Assembly: GCA_001940985.1 (NCBI GenBank)
Contig: MSHB01000025.1
Location: 1 to 35,507, forward strand
Length of the DNA stretch: 35,507 nucleotides
Reading direction: 5' to 3'
Source of the DNA: Mollicutes bacterium Phil14
GTDB taxonomy: Bacteria > Bacillota_I > Bacilli_A > ML615J-28 > CAG-698
The notes under the pieces are model-generated. The model did not search any database and was not told where the DNA came from. It saw only the letters and a program-made list of their open reading frames with translations. This document shows, one piece after another, positions 7,427 through 14,253 of the stretch. Positions within the stretch are counted from its first letter, which is position 1. Each line of letters opens with the position of its first letter. Position numbers and translations under genes: made by a program.

Positions 7427-10228
7427 TTAGTTAATTAGATTTCTTTTCTTTTTGAAAAGCAGTAAAGAACATCCGATGAATAATGGAATAATATATAAAC
7501 TACTATTAGTTTTACATCCAACCTTTTTAGGAGCTTTCATTCCACTATAAAGAATTAGAGTTTCATTACCGAAAATTGATATTTCATTACCGCCTTGATA
7601 TGTTTTCAAAGGATCAGAAGATATTTTAAGTGATCTTCCAACAAGATTCCATTCGCCTTCAGGAAGAGTAAGTTTTGTTAATTGATGAACTGGACTAGCA
7701 TGAATTACTAATATGTTTTCCCAAGTGTCATTATTAGCAAAGTTTTTAATCTCATAAGCTATTATTCCTTCTTTATCAGTATAGATAAAATTAAGATTAT
7801 TTTGAATATCTTCTGCAGTAGTCATCCTAAATGCAGGGTGACTTTTTCTTAAAGCGATAAGATCTTTGTAATAGTTAAAGCATGACATATTCTTTTTGTT
7901 AGCTTTAAGATCCCAACGAAGTTGGTTTACGCTATCAGGTGATTGATAAGAGTTACTATCATAACCAGTAGAAGTTGGTTTAGAACGCATAAATTCAACA
8001 CCGGCATGTAAGAAAGGGATTCCCTGTGAAGTGAGTACTATTGCATTGGCTTGTGTTTGCATATCCAAAATATACTCTTTTTGTTTAGAAGTTGTTGAAA
8101 GCATTAATTTATCATATAAGGTGTTATTATCATGGGCACTAACATAATTTATAGTTTTAAGAGGAGAAGTGTGCCATATCATATCATAAGATAGACCTTT
8201 GCTAGTTACACCTTCGTGATTTATTCCCCCAACAATACCATATTTTACTTTATTTATCATATCTTCACTAATATTGCCCTGAATGAATCCTTTTCCAGCT
8301 GCATCAAATACTGAACCTTTAATTCCATCACGAATTTCATCATTGAACGCTCCTACTAAACTAGCGTTTTTTAAATTATCTTTTGTACAAGCAATTGAAC
8401 TATCAATTGTAGTTGTACCACCATTCCATGGTTCACCATAGACTAATATTTTATCATCAATTTCTTTTAAAGCATTATATACTTCAGTCATTGTTTCTGT
8501 ATCATGAAGAGCCATTAAATCAAATCTAAATCCTGATATATTATATTCATACGCCCAGAATTTTACTGAATCAACAATGAACTTTCTCATCATTGAGCGT
8601 TCTGAAGCTGTTTCGTTTCCACAGCCACTACCATTAGAAAATGAACCATCTTTATTAAAACGATAATAATATCCTGGAACTATTAGATTAAAGTTTGAAT
8701 CAGCACTTTGTCCAGTGTGATTATATACAACATCCATAATTAGACCTAAATTGTTTTTGTTTAGTGCCATTGAAGTTTGTTTTAATTCTATTAATCTAGT
8801 TTCACCATTGAATGGATCAGTTGAATAACTACCTTCAGGGACATTAAAGTTTAATGGCATATATCCCCAATTAAAAGTGTTTGGAGCTTTAGATTCATCG
8901 ATTATACCATGATCAAAAATAGGAACTAATTGAACATGAGTAACACCTAGTTCTTTAATATGGTCTAATCCAGTAGTAACGCCATTGTATTTAGTGCCTT
9001 CTACTGTAAGCCCAAGGAATTTTCCTCGGTACACTTCAGGTCCATTCCAACTAGAATGACTTGTTAAATCACGAACATGTAATTCATAAATGATAGCATC
9101 AGTAGCGTTTGTAATATTGTTACAATGATTATTATATTTAAAACCCTTTGGATTAATTTTATTGAAATCAACAATCATTCCTCTTATTCCGTTTACACCA
9201 GCAGATTTAGCATAAGGATCTATAACTTCGTTTTCTTTTGTTCCATTTGTAACTACATAAGTGTAATATGTAGCATGTAAATTCTTATTAACAGTAGCAG
9301 TCCAAACTCCATTTTTTTCTTTAACCATAGAGATTTGTTCTAAAATTTCATCACTTCTTCCAAGTCTTTTTGGAGTACCAGTAGCATATAAATTCAATTT
9401 TACATCAGTAGATATAGGAGCCCATAGTTTGAATACTGTTTTATTTTTGCTAGTAGTAGCTCCTAAATCATCGCCATCATAAGTGAATTCTTTTTCAAAT
9501 GCGATAGTATCATATATTCCATCATATGTTATTGTATATGTTTTTCTTTCACTTGAAAAATCAATTGCAAGTTCATAGGTGTTAGCAAAATCTAATTTGT
9601 CATTAAGAATGATTTTACCAGTATTATTATTGATTTCAATTTTACAGTCATTAGAAACTGTGTTATTTACTAAAAGATTAACTTTATTAGAGGCAACAGA
9701 TGATGTTAAACCAAATTCAATTTCTTTTTCATTTGTGAATAAAGCATAGCGGATTTTATCAGTTCTGTCAGGACCATTAGGATCATCCTTACTATTTCCA
9801 ATCCTTTCGTCACCTTCAACTAAATAACAATGTGTAATTCCATCTTCTGTTTCTGGTAAATCAATAAATCTATCCATATCAATATCTTTCATTAACCAAT
9901 CACCCTTTCTAATTATGATTCCTAGTTTAGTCGAATTTTTTAAACTATCGGTTGTTAAATCAATTGTGGCAACAGCTCCAAAGTCATCTGTTACAATTTT
10001 ATTATCAATTTTATCAAATTGGTAACTACTACCAGATCCATCTGTTGGCTCTTTTTGCCAAATCCAAAAATTCCAATTATCATTATAATCAGAGTTATAT
10101 CTGTAATAATGAATTATCAATGTATTGGGTTTAGTGAGGGCTAACGTTTTAATATTGATTGCTGAAAGTGTCACAAAAACAACAAAAAGGAGAAGCAAAA
10201 ATGACAAAATTTTTGATTTTAGTTTCAT
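7427..10228 (-). CDS. pulA: Type I pullulanase, secreted and surface-anchored
   Basis: This 933-residue protein debranches starch and pullulan at alpha-1,6 bonds. In order it has a signal peptide (to about residue 31), a CBM41-like starch-binding module (about 35-150; HYYRYNSDYNDNWNFWIW), an Ig-like spacer and a CBM48-like domain (about 255-345; KLWAPISTDVKLNLYATG). Then comes the GH13_14 barrel. The type I pullulanase signature appears as FNWGYMP instead of YNWGYDP. Catalytic residues are Asp570 (GFRFDLMAL), Glu599 (VYGEPWNGG) and Asp700 (SAHDNNTL). The C-terminus is a Gly-Cys motif, a hydrophobic helix and a basic tail (KKKRNLIN), so it is probably anchored. The start at 10228 follows AGAAAGGA on the minus strand; the ORF could extend 11 codons upstream but without a signal-peptide-like beginning. 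Its promoter region is shared with the divergent starch operon. Confidence 0.93.
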   Translation of the reverse strand: MKLKSKILSFLLLLFVVFVTLSAINIKTLALTKPNTLIIHYYRYNSDYNDNWNFWIWQKEPTDGSGSSYQFDKIDNKIVTDDFGAVATIDLTTDSLKNSTKLGIIIRKGDWLMKDIDMDRFIDLPETEDGITHCYLVEGDERIGNSKDDPNGPDRTDKIRYALFTNEKEIEFGLTSSVASNKVNLLVNNTVSNDCKIEINNNTGKIILNDKLDFANTYELAIDFSSERKTYTITYDGIYDTIAFEKEFTYDGDDLGATTSKNKTVFKLWAPISTDVKLNLYATGTPKRLGRSDEILEQISMVKEKNGVWTATVNKNLHATYYTYVVTNGTKENEVIDPYAKSAGVNGIRGMIVDFNKINPKGFKYNNHCNNITNATDAIIYELHVRDLTSHSSWNGPEVYRGKFLGLTVEGTKYNGVTTGLDHIKELGVTHVQLVPIFDHGIIDESKAPNTFNWGYMPLNFNVPEGSYSTDPFNGETRLIELKQTSMALNKNNLGLIMDVVYNHTGQSADSNFNLIVPGYYYRFNKDGSFSNGSGCGNETASERSMMRKFIVDSVKFWAYEYNISGFRFDLMALHDTETMTEVYNALKEIDDKILVYGEPWNGGTTTIDSSIACTKDNLKNASLVGAFNDEIRDGIKGSVFDAAGKGFIQGNISEDMINKVKYGIVGGINHEGVTSKGLSYDMIWHTSPLKTINYVSAHDNNTLYDKLMLSTTSKQKEYILDMQTQANAIVLTSQGIPFLHAGVEFMRSKPTSTGYDSNSYQSPDSVNQLRWDLKANKKNMSCFNYYKDLIALRKSHPAFRMTTAEDIQNNLNFIYTDKEGIIAYEIKNFANNDTWENILVIHASPVHQLTKLTLPEGEWNLVGRSLKISSDPLKTYQGGNEISIFGNETLILYSGMKAPKKVGCKTNSSLYIIPLFIGCSLLLFKKKRNLIN

Positions 10229-10270
10229 AAAAATTTCCTTTCTAATAAAAATATATTTCATCTTAATATT

Positions 10271-10299
10271 ATTTTACGATAAATGGAAAGAAATGTAAA
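10271..10299 (-). promoter_or_regulatory. Sigma-A promoter for pulA
   Basis: On the minus strand TTTACA (10299-10294), 17 bp, TAAAAT (10276-10271). It lies about 45 bp from the pulA start codon and about 20 bp from the operator-like site at 10319-10332. Confidence 0.68.
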
Positions 10300-10318
10300 T
10301 ATGGAAACCATTACACAA

Positions 10319-10332
10319 TAAAAACGCTTGCA
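10319..10332 (-). promoter_or_regulatory. cre/LacI-family operator-like site 1
   Basis: The minus-strand sequence TGCAAGCGTTTTTA agrees with the catabolite-responsive element pattern TGNAANCGNWNN in its left half and centre, with a T where C is expected near the right end. It overlaps the -35 box of the starch operon promoter and lies just upstream of the pulA promoter. CcpA or the local MalR could bind; the sequence alone does not distinguish them. Confidence 0.5.
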
Positions 10333-10355
10333 GAAAAAAGAAAAGATGATATAAT
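10328..10355 (+). promoter_or_regulatory. Sigma-A promoter for the CBM-mdxEFG-malL-malQ operon
   Basis: TTGCAG (10328-10333), 16 bp, TATAAT (10350-10355), with expected start near 10362. It is flanked by two operator-like sites and is the only promoter I see before the terminator at 20911, about 10.5 kb downstream. Confidence 0.68.
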
Positions 10356-10370
10356 AAGTATATAAGAACG

Positions 10371-10384
10371 TGAAAACGTTTTTG
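10371..10384 (+). promoter_or_regulatory. cre/LacI-family operator-like site 2
   Basis: TGAAAACGTTTTTG contains the 10-bp perfect palindrome AAAACGTTTT and matches the cre pattern TGNAANCGNW in its left half. It lies just downstream of the -10 box and transcription start, a typical roadblock position. Its CG centre is 52 bp from that of site 1, close to five helical turns. Confidence 0.55.
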
Positions 10385-10410
10385 ATAAAAACGAATTTTT
10401 GGAGGAAAAG

Positions 10411-12861
10411 ATGAAGAAAAAATTTGTATTTGTTTTGGCTGCATTACTTTTATTCTTTACTGTAACTCTTTATGGTAGCAAAAAAGTTAATGCTGATGAA
10501 ATTGCTGGAAAAGTAATTTTCCATTACCAATTATGGGATCAAGATTATTCTTCTGCTGGTTTATGGGTTTGGAATACAGGCTCTGGCGGAAGTTCTAATG
10601 CTGTAACTTCTGATAAAGTTGACAGTTTTGGAGCAGTTTATGAGATTAATGTTGCAAGTGATGCAAGTGATACAATTGGTATCGTAGCTTTAAGAAAAGA
10701 TATAACACTTGATAGTAGATGGGACTATCGTGAAACACCTGATGGAGAAAACTTCTTTTTAGATGTAACTGATATCAAGAACGGTAAAAAAGAAGAAATT
10801 CATGTTTATTATTTCCAAGGTGGATATCAAACATATTTTGTTGCTGAAGAAACAAAAGTAAATGTATTGGTATGTTACTATGATCCTACTGCTGCTTATG
10901 AAGGAAATTTAGGACTTCATACTTGGGGTAGCTACGTACAAGAAGAATTAAATAGTGTTGGCTGGGGAACTCCTGCTAAAGTGTTTAAAGATGGTTTCAA
11001 ATCACCTGGTGATGCAAAAGGTAAAGTTGCTTTATTATCTATTGATGAAAAAGATATCGCTAATGCTGGTTTCTTAATTTATGCTGGCGATGATGCAACT
11101 AAGAAAACTCCTGAAAATGCATGTTTGGGAATTACTGATTGGGCAGATTTAAAGAATGGTTCAGTTAATGTTTTATATGTGAGTGGTGGTAAAACTTATT
11201 ATGGCCAAAATGCTTTAAAAGATTTTGTAGAAAATTCATTCAAATTTGATTTTATAGGTTTCAACGCTACAGAAGTATCTGGAACATATGCTGTTGACCC
11301 TAGAACAATATTTGTAAAAACTACTTTAGCATTACCTACAAAAGAAGTGATTGGAAAAGAAACAGTTACTAAAACTAGAACAGTTTTAAAACCACAAGTA
11401 AAAGAAGGTGGAACAGCTTTCACACAAACTGATAAAACATTCCCTAGCTATTCAGCTAGCGAACTTCCTAGTGGTGCACTAGGTAAAGTTGTTGTTCACT
11501 ATCAAAGATGGAATGGCGACTATACTGATAATGGTGCATGGACATGGGACGGTGGAACAGGTTCAGTTAGTTGTGTTCCTATGGGTGGCGTAGATAACTT
11601 TGGTGCAGTTATTGAACTTCCAATCTATGCTGATGCTAGTGATACAATTGGGTTTATTTGCTTAAATAAAGGCGTAAAAGCTGCTGGAAATGACTGGCCT
11701 GAAGGCGTTGATGATAGCAATAAAGGTACAGGTAATATAGATGTTGATGTTACTAGTATTAAAAACGGCACCGTTAAAGAACTTCATGTATATGCTTTCG
11801 AAGGCGATAAAGACTCTCATGCAGGTTATAATACTAGTGCAAATTTAGTAAATATTTTTGTTGTATATTATGATTTGAGTGGAAACTATGAAGAAAATTT
11901 AGGCGTTCATTCTTGGGGTAATTGGGTTACTGAAGGTATGAATGGTGCTGAATGGACAAAACCAGTCCAAGTATTTTCTACTGGATTAAAATCACCAAAA
12001 GGTATTGAAGGCAAAGTAGCTTTAATTCAAATTGATGAAAAAGATATCGCTAGTGCTGGTTTCTTAGTATATGCTGGTGATGATGCAACTAAGAAGACTC
12101 CTGAAAATGCTTTTCTAGCAGTAACAGATTGGGCAGATTTAAAGAACGGTTCTGTTAATTTAGTTTATATAGCTTTAGACAAAGCATTCTATGGAAAAGA
12201 TGCAAAAGCTGATTTTGCAACTACTGCATTCAGTGGTGAAATTGAATGGGTTGAAGTAGAAGAAGAATACCAAGAAGAAGTAGACGTACTAGGCGTTATT
12301 GATTATAAAAAATATTTCAAATTAATGTGTGGAAATGATTTAGTTGATATTGAATCTATTAACTTTAATCAAACTGCATCTTCAACAAATGAATTTGTTA
12401 TTAATTTGAAGAACGCAATTGATACTTCAAAAGAATATACTTTATATTATAGCAATGGTGCAACTGGTGAAGAACTAGTTGAAGCAAATGTTAAGATTGA
12501 TATTGACACTGAAAAACCAGTTATTACTTTGATTAGTGATGAAGAAATTGTTATTGAACAAGGCAAAAAATGGGATCCAACTTTATTCCCACTATACAAA
12601 GTAACTGACAATCGTGACACAAATTTAACAGGAAGAGTATATGTTAAATCAGGTCACGGAACTTTAAATACTAATGTTCCTGGTGATTATCCTATTACAT
12701 TAGTAGTAGAAGATACATTTGGAAATGTTGGCGAATTAACATTCAATATTAAAGTTGTAGCTGTTGAAACTAGTGGCTGTAAGAGCGGTTCTGCAATTAT
12801 GTTCTCAGTAATGAGTGCATTAGGCTTATTAGTTTTCTTCATAAGAAGAAGATTTAACTAA
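10411..12861 (+). CDS. Non-catalytic surface starch-binding protein with duplicated CBM41-like modules
   Basis: This 816-residue protein has a signal peptide (to about residue 28, VNADE) and no glycosidase domain. Residues about 33-150 (HYQLWDQDYSSAGLWVW) and 358-480 (HYQRWNGDYTDNGAWTW) are CBM41-like, with the Trp pattern of pullulanase starch-binding domains. Each is followed by a second module (VCYYDPTAAYEGNLGLHTWG and VVYYDLSGNYEENLGVHSWG) ending in a nearly identical YAGDDATKKTPENA block. A charged spacer, an Ig-like domain of DUF5011 type (DTEKPVITL...VPGDYPITLVVED) and a C-terminal SGC-hydrophobic-RRR anchor follow. GGAGG 5 nt upstream supports the ATG at 10411 over the TTG at 10399. 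As first gene of the transporter operon, it probably holds starch or maltodextrin at the surface for MdxE. The CBM assignment rests on visual similarity to the pulA module. Confidence 0.82.
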   Translation: MKKKFVFVLAALLLFFTVTLYGSKKVNADEIAGKVIFHYQLWDQDYSSAGLWVWNTGSGGSSNAVTSDKVDSFGAVYEINVASDASDTIGIVALRKDITLDSRWDYRETPDGENFFLDVTDIKNGKKEEIHVYYFQGGYQTYFVAEETKVNVLVCYYDPTAAYEGNLGLHTWGSYVQEELNSVGWGTPAKVFKDGFKSPGDAKGKVALLSIDEKDIANAGFLIYAGDDATKKTPENACLGITDWADLKNGSVNVLYVSGGKTYYGQNALKDFVENSFKFDFIGFNATEVSGTYAVDPRTIFVKTTLALPTKEVIGKETVTKTRTVLKPQVKEGGTAFTQTDKTFPSYSASELPSGALGKVVVHYQRWNGDYTDNGAWTWDGGTGSVSCVPMGGVDNFGAVIELPIYADASDTIGFICLNKGVKAAGNDWPEGVDDSNKGTGNIDVDVTSIKNGTVKELHVYAFEGDKDSHAGYNTSANLVNIFVVYYDLSGNYEENLGVHSWGNWVTEGMNGAEWTKPVQVFSTGLKSPKGIEGKVALIQIDEKDIASAGFLVYAGDDATKKTPENAFLAVTDWADLKNGSVNLVYIALDKAFYGKDAKADFATTAFSGEIEWVEVEEEYQEEVDVLGVIDYKKYFKLMCGNDLVDIESINFNQTASSTNEFVINLKNAIDTSKEYTLYYSNGATGEELVEANVKIDIDTEKPVITLISDEEIVIEQGKKWDPTLFPLYKVTDNRDTNLTGRVYVKSGHGTLNTNVPGDYPITLVVEDTFGNVGELTFNIKVVAVETSGCKSGSAIMFSVMSALGLLVFFIRRRFN
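10507..12219 (+). repeat. Intragenic duplication of a CBM41-plus-CBM-like unit
   Basis: Two units of about 720 bp (10507-11229 and 11482-12219), separated by a linker, encode the same domain pair. The best conserved blocks are the IDEKDIA(N/S)AGFL(I/V)YAGDDATKKTPENA segment near 11040-11120 and 12030-12110 and the DWADLKNGSVN segment that follows, also similar at DNA level. The rest has diverged, so the duplication is not recent. Confidence 0.8.
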
Positions 12862-12878
12862 GAAAGGAGAATAGTGAT

Positions 12879-14186
12879 ATGAAAAAATATTTTAGTTTTA
12901 TATTAGTACTATTCGTTATATTTGCTTTGTTTGGCTGTGGTAATGAAATTACTTCAGGTGAAATAATAAAATTTGACGAAACTCAAGCAAAAGAAACGAT
13001 TTTAAAAGTTTGGGTTGATGATACAGATGGTAAATTAATGGAAGAGATTAAACCTGCTTTTGAAGCAGCTAATCCTGGAATCATAGTTGAATATCAACAT
13101 ATGGCTACAATTGATTGTCGTGAAAAATTAAAAACATATGGGCGTAGTGGTTATGGTGCTGATGTATTCCAATTCCCTCATGACCATATGGCACAAGCCA
13201 TTCTTGATGATTTAGTTTATGTATTACCAGATAGCTTAATGGAAAAATTAGAAGAAAACTGTTTACCAGTTGCAATGAAGATTGCTGAATCAAACTATGA
13301 TGAAAAAACTGGAACATTTACTGGCACAACAAAAAAATTGTTTGCTGTTCCTATTTCAATCGAATCAGTTATAATTTATTATAATAAAGATTTATTACAA
13401 TCTGAAGGTATTGACCTTCCAAAAACAATGGAAGAATTACTAAAGATTTCTGCTGATTATAAAGAAAAACATGGTAATTATGGTTTTGCTATAAATTCAC
13501 ACTGGGCAGATGCATATTTCTTACAAGCAATTTATGGTGCATTTGGTTGGACTCCATTTGGAAAAGATTTGAATGATCAAACTGAAGTAGGATTTGAAAA
13601 AGCAGAATCAAAAGCAGCTATTAAATGGATGTTAGAAAATCTTAAACCAGTAACTACTGGTAATGGTAATACTGATTCTATTCAAGGAACTTCTTTATTT
13701 GAAGAAGGCAAGATACCGTTCTTACTATCAGGACCATGGTCAGTTCCAGGATTTAAAACAGCAAATATTAATTTTGGCACTATGTTAATTCCAACAATTA
13801 ACGGCAATCAAGCTACTACATTCGCTGGTGCGCAAATGTTAGCAGTATATAAATATTCTAAGAATATTGAAGCGGCAGTTAAATTTGTTGAATTTATGGC
13901 AACTAAAGAAGCTGGCGAAATCCTTTATAGAACAAGTGGGGATTGTCCAGCATTGAAAGAGGAAATCATTAATGAAATTCCTGGAATTAAAGATGATGAA
14001 TCTATTCAAGTTATGTTAGAACAACTTTCAAGTTCTGTTCCTATGCCAACTATCCCACAAGTAACTTACTATTGGGCTCCTGCTGAAACAATGATGAAGA
14101 ACTTATGGAATAAGGAAGGAAACATTGATGAAGAAGTTGCCAAAGCTGAAAAGAGTTATAAAGCTTCTAGAGATTTAGCTTCATAA
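12879..14186 (+). CDS. mdxE: Maltodextrin ABC transporter solute-binding lipoprotein
   Basis: This 435-residue extracellular lipoprotein has lipobox LFGC (Cys at about residue 20) and the family 1 solute-binding fold, recognisable in LKVWVDDTDGKLMEEIKPAFEAANPGIIVEYQH and the later GKIPFLLSGPWS and ATFAGAQMLAVYKYS segments. It would capture maltodextrins and deliver them to MdxF/MdxG. It starts 17 nt after the starch-binding protein stop with AAAGGAG upstream, so the two are co-translated. An unusual feature is the Cys in TIDCREKL, in a region that often reads as a ligand-proximal helix in homologues. Substrate assignment to maltodextrin rests on the surrounding amylolytic genes and overall similarity to MalE/MdxE. 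Confidence 0.9.
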   Translation: MKKYFSFILVLFVIFALFGCGNEITSGEIIKFDETQAKETILKVWVDDTDGKLMEEIKPAFEAANPGIIVEYQHMATIDCREKLKTYGRSGYGADVFQFPHDHMAQAILDDLVYVLPDSLMEKLEENCLPVAMKIAESNYDEKTGTFTGTTKKLFAVPISIESVIIYYNKDLLQSEGIDLPKTMEELLKISADYKEKHGNYGFAINSHWADAYFLQAIYGAFGWTPFGKDLNDQTEVGFEKAESKAAIKWMLENLKPVTTGNGNTDSIQGTSLFEEGKIPFLLSGPWSVPGFKTANINFGTMLIPTINGNQATTFAGAQMLAVYKYSKNIEAAVKFVEFMATKEAGEILYRTSGDCPALKEEIINEIPGIKDDESIQVMLEQLSSSVPMPTIPQVTYYWAPAETMMKNLWNKEGNIDEEVAKAEKSYKASRDLAS

Positions 14187-14206
14187 AATAATTCTAAAAA
14201 CTAAGT

Positions 14207-14230
14207 AAGGCAATCATTTCGATTGCCTTA
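14207..14230 (+). terminator. Intercistronic hairpin between mdxE and mdxF
   Basis: AAGGCAATC (14207-14215) and GATTGCCTT (14221-14229) form a perfect 9-bp stem with an ATTTC loop, followed by ATATTTTTG. The tail is only moderately T-rich and the operon clearly continues. I therefore read it as a partial terminator or RNA-stabilising structure that leaves mdxE mRNA more abundant than permease mRNA. Confidence 0.6.
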
Positions 14231-14253
14231 TATTTTTGAAAGAGGTGAGGAAT

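Noticed and set aside
14207..14240. Full transcription terminator between mdxE and mdxF
   Set aside because: The T tract is interrupted and the permease, malL and malQ genes follow without another promoter, so it can be only partial.
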